The notes below the pieces were generated by a model. That model saw only the letters and a list, made by a program, of their open reading frames with translations. It was not told the DNA's origin and did no database searches. From Candidatus Campbelliibacteriota bacterium (GTDB taxonomy: Bacteria > Patescibacteriota > Minisyncoccia > UBA9983): a stretch of 10,618 nucleotides of DNA. The stretch spans positions 1 to 10,618 of the forward strand of contig QIJB01000010.1 of the NCBI GenBank assembly GCA_003231675.1, in the 5' to 3' direction. The position numbers were made by a program, and so were the translations under genes. Every line of letters starts with the position of its first letter. Positions within the stretch are counted from its first letter, which is position 1. This document shows, in pieces, positions 1-7,569 of this stretch.

Positions 1-1038
1 GATTCCCAGCGGTTCAAGCCCTTGGCAGATTCTTCCTCGGATAATGTCCGATCTTTCTCCGATTGTGGCCGTAAAGACAAGCAGGTCCAATCCTCCCAAA
101 GCGGCCATATAGGCTCCGATGTATTTTTTGATGCGATAAACAAAAACATTGAGTGCGAGAGCGGCTTTTGGGTCCTTTTCTTCAATTGCCAGAAGTTCGC
201 GGACATCGGATGTTTTTCCGCTCACGCCCAACAACCCGCTTTTTTTATTCAAATATTCGTCAAGTTCATCAAGAGAGAATTTGAGTTTTTTCGCGAGATA
301 TATCAATGCCCCCGCGCCGATATCTCCCGGTCTTGTGCCCATCCACAGGCCGGCAAGAGGGGTAAATCCCATGGAAGTGTCAATACTTTTCCCGTTTTTT
401 ACGGCAGTGGCGCTTGACCCGCTTCCAAGGTGGCAGACAATAATGCGCGGAGGAAGTTTGCCGAGCATTTTTTTCGCTTTTCGCAACACCGACTCAACGG
501 AAATGCCGTGATATCCGAACCGGCGAATTTCAAATTTTCTGGCAATTGTCAACGGAACTCCATAGGTGCTCGCTTTTTCGGGAATTGTTGAATGGAAAGC
601 GCTGTCGGAAACTCCCAATTTTTTGGTTTTCGGAAACAATTTCACCGCTTTTTTTATTTCCAAAAGAGTCGGTCCGATGTGAAGGGGAGCGGCCTCTCTC
701 ATTTCTTCAAGTTTTTTAATGTATTGGGAATTGATGGCGCGGATTTTATTGAAAAAGCTTCCGGGAGCCACGATGCGGAAGCCGATGGCACCAATGTCTT
801 TCTTACCGGTAATCAGTTTTTTTTCAAGCAGAAAATTCCAAACAATGGACATGCTCTTATTATAATCCTTGGCACTGAGTTTTTTTCTTATCTTCCATTT
901 CGGGGCGCTGAAAGTAACAATAAAGCCGTTTGATAAAACATCCCTCTCAAAATGGGCGGTCAAAAGCTCTTTGTTATTTTCATAAAGCGCGTATTTCCTT
1001 GAAGCGCTCCCCGGATTCACAATTAGATATTTTTTCAT
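1..1038 (-). CDS. ackA: Acetate kinase, C-terminus cut by the window edge
   Basis: Acetate kinase (ASKHA fold) makes ATP and acetate from acetyl-phosphate and ADP in the cytoplasm. 346 codons are visible; family members are about 400 residues, so the last ~50 lie outside. Recognisable landmarks, compared with the Methanosarcina enzyme: VNPGS at 7-11 (Asn), FRIVAPG with Arg88, PLH with His120, SDSAFH with Asp145, RRFGYHG with His177, CHLGSGSS with His203, DTSMGFTPLAGLWMGTRPGD with Arg236, and FTATIGERS near the visible end. Departures are that HGTSH reads HGISV (second His is Val181), HRVVHGG reads FRIVAPG and PLHNP reads PLHIGP. The ATG at 1038 gives the expected N-terminus MKKYLIVNPGS. It lies 21 nt after phosphoketolase with no promoter or Shine-Dalgarno visible, so it is probably cotranscribed and uses that enzyme's product. 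The divergence resembles a lineage-specific form; loss of activity cannot be excluded. Confidence 0.93.
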   Translation of the reverse strand, partial: MKKYLIVNPGSASRKYALYENNKELLTAHFERDVLSNGFIVTFSAPKWKIRKKLSAKDYNKSMSIVWNFLLEKKLITGKKDIGAIGFRIVAPGSFFNKIRAINSQYIKKLEEMREAAPLHIGPTLLEIKKAVKLFPKTKKLGVSDSAFHSTIPEKASTYGVPLTIARKFEIRRFGYHGISVESVLRKAKKMLGKLPPRIIVCHLGSGSSATAVKNGKSIDTSMGFTPLAGLWMGTRPGDIGAGALIYLAKKLKFSLDELDEYLNKKSGLLGVSGKTSDVRELLAIEEKDPKAALALNVFVYRIKKYIGAYMAALGGLDLLVFTATIGERSDIIRGRICQGLEPLGI

Positions 1039-1059
1039 TTAATAAATGTTGGTTGATTT

Positions 1060-3456
1060 TTATCTGGACCATTTCCAGTTTTCTATTTCGTCCGGGTCCA
1101 CCCCGTATTTTCTGATGTATTCTCCATGTTCTTTTATTTTTTCTTCATATTTGGCGATTATCTTTCCGGCCTCTTCTTTCGTAACGGTTTTCCTTTCGCT
1201 TAATATAAACATGGCTTCAATAATAAGATGATAGCGGCTGGTTTTGTTTCTTATCTGCATATCAAAAGGGGTTGTGGTTGACCCGCTTTCAATATATCCT
1301 CGGACTGAAAATCTCCCCGGGTTTTTTCTGTCAAAAAGTATTTCTTTGATTACATCCGGATAGCCGTGAAAATTGAAAATAACCGGTTTGTCAGAAGTGA
1401 AGTAATGACTAAAATCATGGGCGAGAACTCGGCATCCTGAATTTCCTATGCCCAGAGCCGTAAGTTCCATAATGTTCACGAATCTCATTTTCAAGCTCGG
1501 CATATCTTTTTTAAGGAGGTCAATCGCGGCAAGCGATTCTTTGGTCAGATAATCTCCGACACCCGCGAAAACAATATCCGGATTGGGGTCGCTGGCAAAA
1601 TCCCAAATCATAATCCCTTCGTTTAATTCCTTCTCAGCCATTTTTGGGGTCAGCCAACGCGGTTCAAGCGTTTTTCCCGCCACGATGATATTTATTTTAT
1701 TTTTTGAGGCGAGACTTTTTCTCATAACCGCCAAGGAGCTGTTTCCGTCCGGAGGGAAATAGACCCTGATGAAGCAACCGTCTTTTTGAAGCATATCGCT
1801 GATGAAACCGGGATTTTGATGAGAAAAACCGTTATGCTCTTGACGCCACCCGGAAGAAGTGAGGATGTAATTCATTGAAGGAATGTCTCCGCGCCATGGC
1901 GTTTTAATGGCGACTTTCAAAAATTTTGAGTATTGGTCAACCATACTGCTCACGATTTGAATGAATGCCTCGTAGGATGCGAAAACGGCGTGGCGTCCGG
2001 TCAGGACATAACCTTGCATCAGCCCTTGGAGTGAGTGTTCGCTGAGCATTTCCATCACTCTTCCGTCAGGGGACATATCTTTGTCCCACGGTCTTGGCGG
2101 CCAAACAAACGCGCGACTCGTGGTCTGAAAAATGGCATCAAGTTTGTTTGAGTATGTTTCGTCAGGAGACATAAAGCGGAAATTTTTGTTTTTCTTGTTC
2201 AGTTTGAAAACTTCGTTCAAAAACAATCCCGTTCGACGCATACTGCTTGACCCGATGGTCCCCGGTTTTTTGGCGCTTTCGCTGAATTTCGCGGCACTCG
2301 GCAGAATAAGGTCTTTTGAGTTTCTGGAGGCAAAGGCGTGTTTATTGTCTCCCATACGCAAGTTTTTTGGCGGAATGATTGATTTTATTTCCTTGATAAA
2401 GCCTTTCTTTTTGTCAAAAAGCTCTTCAAATCGGTATGAGCGAAGCCATTTTTCAACCGCCAACAATTCCACCTTATCATGTTTGGCTTCTTTGGCGACC
2501 ACTTGGTGCGCCAGATAATTCCCTTCAATTTTTTCTCCGTGAAGCCGTTTTATCCCCGTCCACCCTTTGGGTGTTCTTAAAATAATCATTGGAAAGCGGG
2601 GGGATTCGCCTTTGCGACGAGAAACTGTTTTTTTTCTCGCCTCTTTCTGGATGGCGCGGATTTTTTGATGACATTTTTCAAAAACATCAATGGCTTTTTT
2701 GTATACTTTGGAATCATTTCCCTCAAGAAAAATGGGTTCGTATCCGTATCCGTAAAAAAGGGAACGTAGGTTTTTATCACTCATTCGTCCGAAAATCGTA
2801 GGCGCCGATATTTTATATCCGTTCAAATGGAGAATCGGCAAAACCGCTCCGTTAATCGCCGGGTCAACAAATTTGTTCAAATGCCAAGCGGTCGCGGCCG
2901 GTCCGGTCTCCGCCTCGCCGTCTCCGACGAGACAGGCGACAATAAGGTCCGGATTGTCCAAGACGGCTCCATAGGCGGTAGAAAGAGCATACCCGAGTTC
3001 ACCTCCTTCCAAAATCGCTCCCGGCGTTCCGGGATTGCTATGGCTTGGAAATCCGTACGGCCAACTGAAGCTTTTGGCGATATATCCGATACCCTTTTCA
3101 TCTTGCGTGGCATCTTTGTAATATTTTCCGAGTGTCCCCTCAATAAAAAGATTCGCCTGCAGACCGGGGTATCCGTGTCCGGGACCCATAACATACATCA
3201 TTGAGAGTTTGTGTTTGGTAATAAGATGATTGAGATTGGCGTAAACGAAATTGCTTCCCGGGCAGGTTCCCCAATGTCCGAGCAGTCTCGGCTTAATGTC
3301 ATCAAAAGAAAGCTTCCTTTCCAACATAAAATTGTCTCCCAAAAAAATTTGAGACGCCGTCAAATAATTCGCCGCTCGGACATATTTTTCAATGGCATCA
3401 ACGGGATTCACGGGACCTTTGTTGCGGGACTTTGGAGTTTTTGTTTTTTTATTCAT
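1060..3456 (-). CDS. xfp: Xylulose-5-phosphate/fructose-6-phosphate phosphoketolase
   Basis: Thiamine-diphosphate enzyme that cleaves xylulose-5-P (or fructose-6-P) with phosphate to acetyl-phosphate plus glyceraldehyde-3-P (or erythrose-4-P). At 798 residues it is full length (family about 790-825). Visible landmarks in order: GHWGTCPG 60-67 (His61), GPGHGYPG 91-98 (His94), PSH with His139, EGGELGYA 150-157, the ThDP/Mg motif GDGEAETG 178-185, LPILHLNGYKI 206-216, AHQV with His317, SEH with Glu473 (equivalent of the transketolase-type activating Glu), LTGRH 485-489, RQEHNGFSHQNPG with His541 and His546, and GSTTTPFDM 725-733. The order is ThDP-binding N-domain, middle domain, transketolase-like C-domain. 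Family positions that differ are GPGHGG to GPGHGY and CEGFLEAYLL to LQGLMQGYVL. The start is fixed because an in-frame TAA sits just upstream of the ATG. Substrate preference (X5P versus F6P) cannot be decided from sequence. It shares a promoter with ackA. Confidence 0.97.
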   Translation of the reverse strand: MNKKTKTPKSRNKGPVNPVDAIEKYVRAANYLTASQIFLGDNFMLERKLSFDDIKPRLLGHWGTCPGSNFVYANLNHLITKHKLSMMYVMGPGHGYPGLQANLFIEGTLGKYYKDATQDEKGIGYIAKSFSWPYGFPSHSNPGTPGAILEGGELGYALSTAYGAVLDNPDLIVACLVGDGEAETGPAATAWHLNKFVDPAINGAVLPILHLNGYKISAPTIFGRMSDKNLRSLFYGYGYEPIFLEGNDSKVYKKAIDVFEKCHQKIRAIQKEARKKTVSRRKGESPRFPMIILRTPKGWTGIKRLHGEKIEGNYLAHQVVAKEAKHDKVELLAVEKWLRSYRFEELFDKKKGFIKEIKSIIPPKNLRMGDNKHAFASRNSKDLILPSAAKFSESAKKPGTIGSSSMRRTGLFLNEVFKLNKKNKNFRFMSPDETYSNKLDAIFQTTSRAFVWPPRPWDKDMSPDGRVMEMLSEHSLQGLMQGYVLTGRHAVFASYEAFIQIVSSMVDQYSKFLKVAIKTPWRGDIPSMNYILTSSGWRQEHNGFSHQNPGFISDMLQKDGCFIRVYFPPDGNSSLAVMRKSLASKNKINIIVAGKTLEPRWLTPKMAEKELNEGIMIWDFASDPNPDIVFAGVGDYLTKESLAAIDLLKKDMPSLKMRFVNIMELTALGIGNSGCRVLAHDFSHYFTSDKPVIFNFHGYPDVIKEILFDRKNPGRFSVRGYIESGSTTTPFDMQIRNKTSRYHLIIEAMFILSERKTVTKEEAGKIIAKYEEKIKEHGEYIRKYGVDPDEIENWKWSR

Positions 3457-3465
3457 AATACTTTA

Positions 3466-3494
3466 ATTATACAGCAAAAAAGCGATTTTAAAAA
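3466..3494 (-). promoter_or_regulatory. Promoter of xfp-ackA, probably giving a leaderless mRNA
   Basis: On the minus strand a perfect TATAAT lies at 3471-3466, only 10 nt before the A of the xfp start codon (3456). A start site 6-8 nt downstream of the -10 box would leave zero to about four untranslated bases. The -35 region, about 17 nt upstream (3494-3489, TTTTTA), is weak and overlaps the T-tract of the preceding terminator. There is no Shine-Dalgarno between the -10 box and the ATG. The -10 box is seen directly; leaderlessness is inferred. Confidence 0.6.
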
Positions 3495-3517
3495 CAGCCA
3501 CTCTTGGCTGTTTTTAA
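3490..3517 (-). terminator. Intrinsic terminator of the atp operon
   Basis: A perfect inverted repeat, AAAAACAGCCA (3490-3500), CTCT loop (3501-3504), TGGCTGTTTTT (3505-3515), extends to TTAAAAA/TTTTTAA on the outside. Read on the minus strand it is a hairpin with core ACAGCCA/TGGCTGT followed by a T-run, about 50 nt beyond the atpC stop. The symmetry would also let it stop transcription on the plus strand, but no plus-strand gene is present. It separates the atp operon from xfp, whose promoter begins inside the T-tract. Confidence 0.88.
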
Positions 3518-3518
3518 C

Positions 3519-3528
3519 GAGATATCTC
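3519..3528. repeat. 10-bp perfect palindrome GAGATATCTC
   Basis: A perfect two-fold symmetric 10-mer lies in the spacer between atpC and the terminator hairpin, two bases from the hairpin stem. It could be a small operator or chance; nothing nearby supports a role. Confidence 0.3.
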
Positions 3529-3568
3529 AAGCATCAATGACGGTTGAGCGGGGGATGGAATTTGAAGG

Positions 3569-3826
3569 CTATAAAATTATGGTCACTTTGTCATCTTTAA
3601 CGTAACATTCCCCGCCCGTGACATGAGTGACATTCTCTTTGCCACCCTCTTTTTCCTTGCTTTTATCAAGTTGCCGCACAATGACATCCCCTTCTTTTAA
3701 AAGAACGAAGGCTTCCGCGTGTTCTGGCAATATTTGCATTTGTCCCAAAAACGCCGGCAACGTTACACTCACCACTTTTTCGTAAAGTGTTGTTTTATCT
3801 GGAGAAGTTATTGAGCAAGTAATCAT
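3569..3826 (-). CDS. atpC: F-type ATP synthase epsilon subunit, beta-sandwich domain only
   Basis: Epsilon is the rotor subunit beside gamma at the foot of F1. The 85 residues match the N-terminal beta-sandwich of the family: the segment GQMQILPEHAEAFVLLKEGDVIV (28-50) corresponds to the usual GELGIYPGHAPLLTAIKPG region, and VTGGECYVKDDKVTIIL closes the domain. The protein stops exactly where the sandwich normally ends, so the C-terminal two-helix hairpin (about 45-50 residues in the 130-140-residue bacterial forms), which inhibits hydrolysis, is absent. A lysine/glutamate-rich loop (52-66) is inserted between strands. The start overlaps the atpD stop in an ATGA, indicating translational coupling. 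A real TAG stop follows and the terminator comes about 50 nt later, so this is a naturally short gene. Confidence 0.9.
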   Translation of the reverse strand: MITCSITSPDKTTLYEKVVSVTLPAFLGQMQILPEHAEAFVLLKEGDVIVRQLDKSKEKEGGKENVTHVTGGECYVKDDKVTIIL

Positions 3827-5196
3827 TTTGTTTTTTGAGCTTCATCAATGGATCCTATCATATAAAGATTCTCAAGATCCACATCGTCAAAATCGCCGTT
3901 CAATATTTTTTCACAGCCTTCCAGCGTTTTTTCAATGGGGACATAAACGCCCTTTTTATCATTAAAGGATTCGGTGACGAAAAGCGGCTGAGTCAAAAAT
4001 CTCTGCAGTCTTTCCGCTCGTTTGGCGGTGGTTCTGTCCGTTCGCGACAGTTCGTCAATTCCGAGAATGGCGATAATGTGAAAAAGTTCCCGATATTTTT
4101 GAAAGACCGCCCTGACATCCGATGCCGTTTTAAAATGGCGTTCACCGACAATATCTTTATCAAGTCCGGAAGAATTGGAACGAAGAACATCAACCGCCGG
4201 ATAAATTCCTTTCGCCGCCACATCTCTGGAAAGCACAAGCGAGGCGTCAATATGGGAGAAAATGGCGACCACTGCCGGGTCGGTGAGGTCGTCGGCGGGA
4301 ACATAAACCGCTTGCAGAGAAGTGATGGAATTAGTCTTATCCGCTTTTATTCGCTCCTGCAACAGAGCCATATCATGGTCCAAAGTCGCTTGATACCCCA
4401 ATTCAGACGGAGCTTTTCCCAATATCGCTCCGATTTCCATCCCCGCCATGGCATAGCGGAAAATGTTGTCAATAAACAAAAAGACATTTTTATCCATTTC
4501 ATCACGGAGAAACTCAGCGGCGGTGACTGCGGAGAGTCCTATTCGCGTTCTCACGCCGGGAGATTTATCCATTTCCCCGAAATAAAGCGCCGTGTTTTTC
4601 AGCACATCCAGATTTTTAAGAGTGAGATAAAGATCATTGCCTTCGCGAATTCTTTCTCCGATGCCGGCGAAAACCGAGCACCCCTTCCTTCTGAGAGCGA
4701 TATTATGAATAAGTTCGGTAACAAGAACAGTTTTTCCAACTCCCGCCCCCCCAAAAAGACCTATCTTGTCTCCCGTGCGGAAAGGGCTCAACAAATCAAT
4801 GACTTTTATTCCAGTTTCAAGAAGTTCTCCTTCGCGAATAATAGTATCCGTTTGGTAGTTTTCATCCTTGTAAAGAGGGAACGGTTTTCCGTCTTTGAAA
4901 GGGAGCTTGTCTATCGGGTGACCGAACAAATCAAACATTCTCCCTAAAATATTTTTATTGATTAAGGTTGATATTTTTTCTCTTATGACAACGACGCCTT
5001 CTCCTCTTTCCACTCCTTCGGAAGACGAGAGGGCGATTGTTCGGGCGGTTTTAAAATCCTTTCTCTCAACCACCTCAAAAAGAGTTTTCTTTTTATCACT
5101 TTCAAGAAGACTGTGGATGGGGGGGATTTCCTTTTCAAACATAATCTCCGCAACTCCTCCCTTTATCGCTATGATTGTTCCTTTGTTTTTTTTCAT
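3823..5196 (-). CDS. atpD: F-type ATP synthase beta subunit (catalytic)
   Basis: The catalytic nucleotide-binding subunit of F1, three copies per enzyme. At 457 residues it has the family's usual length. Visible: P-loop GGAGVGKT 149-156 (Lys155), GERIREGNDLY 180-190 with catalytic Glu181 and Arg182, Walker B LFIDNIF with Asp243, the catch-loop region SITSLQAVYVPADDLTDPA 290-308, adenine-contacting Tyr332 in GIYPAVD, and C-terminal QRFLTQP. All residues needed for ATP turnover seem present. The DELSEED motif of the C-terminal lever reads DELSRTD (381-387), so two acidic residues are replaced by Arg and Thr. The gene overlaps gamma upstream and epsilon downstream through ATGA junctions. A 370-codon open frame on the opposite strand is a codon-bias shadow. 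Confidence 0.98.
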   Translation of the reverse strand: MKKNKGTIIAIKGGVAEIMFEKEIPPIHSLLESDKKKTLFEVVERKDFKTARTIALSSSEGVERGEGVVVIREKISTLINKNILGRMFDLFGHPIDKLPFKDGKPFPLYKDENYQTDTIIREGELLETGIKVIDLLSPFRTGDKIGLFGGAGVGKTVLVTELIHNIALRRKGCSVFAGIGERIREGNDLYLTLKNLDVLKNTALYFGEMDKSPGVRTRIGLSAVTAAEFLRDEMDKNVFLFIDNIFRYAMAGMEIGAILGKAPSELGYQATLDHDMALLQERIKADKTNSITSLQAVYVPADDLTDPAVVAIFSHIDASLVLSRDVAAKGIYPAVDVLRSNSSGLDKDIVGERHFKTASDVRAVFQKYRELFHIIAILGIDELSRTDRTTAKRAERLQRFLTQPLFVTESFNDKKGVYVPIEKTLEGCEKILNGDFDDVDLENLYMIGSIDEAQKTK

Positions 5197-6080
5197 ATTG
5201 TTTTATGCGCGGCAAAACTTTCCAGTTGTCTTTGAGTTACGCTTCGACGCCTTTCCTTCGCGTAATCAAGCTTTAATTTTTTAATAATATCGTCCGTCTT
5301 TGTGGCGGCATGTTCTGTTGCCACCGTCCTTGCGGACAGCTCGGACAATTTTGTCTCCATCATTATTTTGTGAAAAAACACTCCGATATATTTTTGCAAA
5401 AGTTCGTCAAAGACCTCTTGTTTTGACGGTTCAAAAATGGGAAATCCTTCGCTATTTTCTTTCTGAATCTCGTTCCCCCCTTCGCTTTTTTCTCCGGGAT
5501 TCGTCATTTTCATTGAGGAGAACGCAAAAGGAAGAAAGAGAATAAAGATTGGATCTTGTTCGGACAGGGAAACAAATTTGGGGTAGAGAATTTCCACTCG
5601 CGAAAGTCCTCCTTCTTTAAACTCGTTAAAGATATAATCGGTAACACTTCTTATTTCGTCTTCATTCGGAATATCCGAAAAATCAGAGAACATTTTCGCG
5701 ATGGGAATATTTTCCTCCTTCAGATAATCCCCCGCTTTTGATCCCACGGTGACAACGGATTGGTATTCTTTGACGCTTTTTAGAAGGGTGTTGATGGTTT
5801 TGTGCCACAGTCCGCCAACCAGCCCTTTATCTCCCGTGAGAATGATAATCATCTTCTTTCCCTCTTTTCTTTTTTCCAAAAGGGGATTTTCCCTTGTTTG
5901 ATAGAATTTTGACAAGCGAGAGAGCGCTCTTTCCGTCTCGGAGGTGTAGATGTCAAGGGTGGCCACTTTTTTCCTTAAAAAATGGACGGCTGAAGCGGCT
6001 ATTTTTTCCACCGTCTTTACGGTTTCCGAAACATCTTTTAGCCCCTCTGTTTGGTTTTTGTATATTACGTAAGATTTCAT
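5193..6080 (-). CDS. atpG: F-type ATP synthase gamma subunit (central shaft)
   Basis: Gamma is the rotating shaft that couples the c-ring to the three catalytic sites. Its 295 residues are close to the family length. The most conserved parts are recognisable: an N-terminal helix (about 10-60, with KIAAS in place of the common MVAAS), TGDKGLVGGL 82-91 (usual TDRGLCGGL), the central Rossmann-like domain, and the C-terminal helix beginning at FEPSKQEVFDELLQKY and running through SARTVATEHAATKTDDIIKKL to ERRRSVTQ. The canonical NKARQ-SITQEL end reads YAKERRRSVTQRQLE, so it is divergent. A charged Lys/Glu/Gly-rich loop lies at about 192-212. The start overlaps the atpA stop in an ATGA, and its stop overlaps the atpD start in the same way. 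Confidence 0.95.
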   Translation of the reverse strand: MKSYVIYKNQTEGLKDVSETVKTVEKIAASAVHFLRKKVATLDIYTSETERALSRLSKFYQTRENPLLEKRKEGKKMIIILTGDKGLVGGLWHKTINTLLKSVKEYQSVVTVGSKAGDYLKEENIPIAKMFSDFSDIPNEDEIRSVTDYIFNEFKEGGLSRVEILYPKFVSLSEQDPIFILFLPFAFSSMKMTNPGEKSEGGNEIQKENSEGFPIFEPSKQEVFDELLQKYIGVFFHKIMMETKLSELSARTVATEHAATKTDDIIKKLKLDYAKERRRSVTQRQLESFAAHKTI

Positions 6081-7567
6081 TGCTCTTTATTTTTGGCCAA
6101 CAAAAATTCTTGTTTGAAGTCATTCACGATTTTTTTAATATCAGTCTTTATTTTTTCGTCAAAGACTCCGCTTTTTATTTTCTCCAGCATATCGGAATAA
6201 CTGCTCCTCAACAATTCCAAAAGGAGTCGCTCAAAATCTTTCCATCTATCCTTGTCGACATCGTCAAAAAGTCCTTGTTCAACCGTGTAAAATAAAACCG
6301 ATTGCTCCGGCCATGTGATATTTGTATGCTTTTCCTGTTTGAGAAGCTCCAACATCAAGTCTCCCCGATGAATTTTTTTCTGTGCTTCAACACTGGCGAC
6401 CGTTTCCAGTTGGGATAATTTTTGAAGTTCTTTGTGTTGAGAGAGAGCCAATCTGATTCCTCCCACCACTTCCCTAAGAATCTTCGGCTGGGCTTGCGAC
6501 CCGACGCGGGAAACGGAGAGTCCTATATTGACTGCCGGCAGAAATCCTTTCTGAAAAAGTCCGTTTTCCAGATAAATTTGTCCGTCCGTGATTGAAATGA
6601 TATTGGTCGGAATAAAAGAAGTGATGTCGCCTTCTTGCGTTTCAATAATCGGCAAGGCGCTTAGAGATCCTCCTCCTTTTTCATCCGACAGCTTCGCCGC
6701 TCTCTCCAAAAGTCCGGCGTGCAACGAGAAAATGTCGCCAGGGTACGCTTCCCGCCCGGGAGCCCGCTCAAGGAGAAGAGAGATATCCCGATAAACCTTG
6801 GCATGTTTTGACAAGTCGTCGTAAACAATAAGCGCGTCTTCTCCTTTGTCGCGAAAATAATCGCCGATGGAACAACCGACAAACGGGGCGAGATATTGTT
6901 CGGCAAATGATGATTCGGAAGTAGCGGCAACGATTGTCGTATACAAAAACGCATTTTGCTTTTTAAAAAGAGAAACAAGATTGCGAAGCTTTTGCTCTTT
7001 TTGCCCGCAAAGCACATATATGCAATGTATGGTCGGTTTTGCGTTTTTTTGGTTCAAGACCGTGTCTATGGCAATCGTGCTTTTGCCAAGTTTTCTGTCG
7101 CCGATGATGAGTTCTCGCTGACCCCTTCCCAATGGAAGATTCGTATCAATGATTTTTATTCCCGTGGAAAGGGGAGTGGCGACCGGAGCTCGGTCAATGA
7201 TCTGCGGGGCTTGCAGAAAAACGGGGCTTTCTTTCCCTCTGATACTCCCCATTCCGTCCTTGGGTCTGCTTAATCCATCAACGACTCTTCCTGTAAAACT
7301 TTCCGAGATTGGTATTGAAAACGGCTGAAAACTTCGGAAAACGGGATTTTCCAGGTTAAAACTTTCGTCAAAAAACAGAGCTTCAACAAAATTGTCGTCA
7401 AAACCGATGACGATGGCCGCGGGCGCCCCTTTTTCATCCGTGAGCGTCTCATGTAAAAAAACATGAGGCAGTCCTTGAATCTTGGCGACCCCCGAAAAGA
7501 AGGAAGCAATATGCCCTATTTCTTTGTGCCTTTTTGTATCTTTTGAATTGTAATTTCTTTTTTTCAT
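6077..7567 (-). CDS. atpA: F-type ATP synthase alpha subunit
   Basis: Alpha alternates with beta in the F1 hexamer and supplies the arginine finger. It is 496 residues (E. coli 513). Visible: the beta-barrel start EIGHIASFFSGVAKIQGL 16-33, LGRGQRELIIGDR 146-158, P-loop GDRKLGKS 157-163, Walker-B-like ALIVYDDLSKHA 245-256, LERAAKLSD followed by GGGSLSALPIIETQEGD, and SVSRVGS with arginine finger Arg354. The N-terminus before the barrel is only about 15 residues and very basic and polar (MKKRNYNSKDTKRHK). The amphipathic helix that in E. coli alpha binds the delta N-domain is not there. The start is secure: an in-frame TGA lies upstream with no ATG, GTG or TTG between. It begins 2 nt after the b-delta stop and overlaps gamma by 4 nt. 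Confidence 0.97.
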   Translation of the reverse strand: MKKRNYNSKDTKRHKEIGHIASFFSGVAKIQGLPHVFLHETLTDEKGAPAAIVIGFDDNFVEALFFDESFNLENPVFRSFQPFSIPISESFTGRVVDGLSRPKDGMGSIRGKESPVFLQAPQIIDRAPVATPLSTGIKIIDTNLPLGRGQRELIIGDRKLGKSTIAIDTVLNQKNAKPTIHCIYVLCGQKEQKLRNLVSLFKKQNAFLYTTIVAATSESSFAEQYLAPFVGCSIGDYFRDKGEDALIVYDDLSKHAKVYRDISLLLERAPGREAYPGDIFSLHAGLLERAAKLSDEKGGGSLSALPIIETQEGDITSFIPTNIISITDGQIYLENGLFQKGFLPAVNIGLSVSRVGSQAQPKILREVVGGIRLALSQHKELQKLSQLETVASVEAQKKIHRGDLMLELLKQEKHTNITWPEQSVLFYTVEQGLFDDVDKDRWKDFERLLLELLRSSYSDMLEKIKSGVFDEKIKTDIKKIVNDFKQEFLLAKNKEQ

Positions 7568-7569
7568 TT

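Noticed and set aside
3569..3826. Epsilon gene broken by a frameshift or assembly error
   Set aside because: The protein ends cleanly at the domain boundary and the next 50 nt lead directly to a terminator. I saw no remnant of the helical hairpin in that 3' spacer, so a natural short form is more likely.
3835..4947. A 370-codon plus-strand open frame antisense to atpD
   Set aside because: It is long but lies wholly opposite a clear beta subunit, has no recognisable motif, is Phe/Arg/Ser-rich in the way shadow frames are, and has no promoter or neighbours on that strand.
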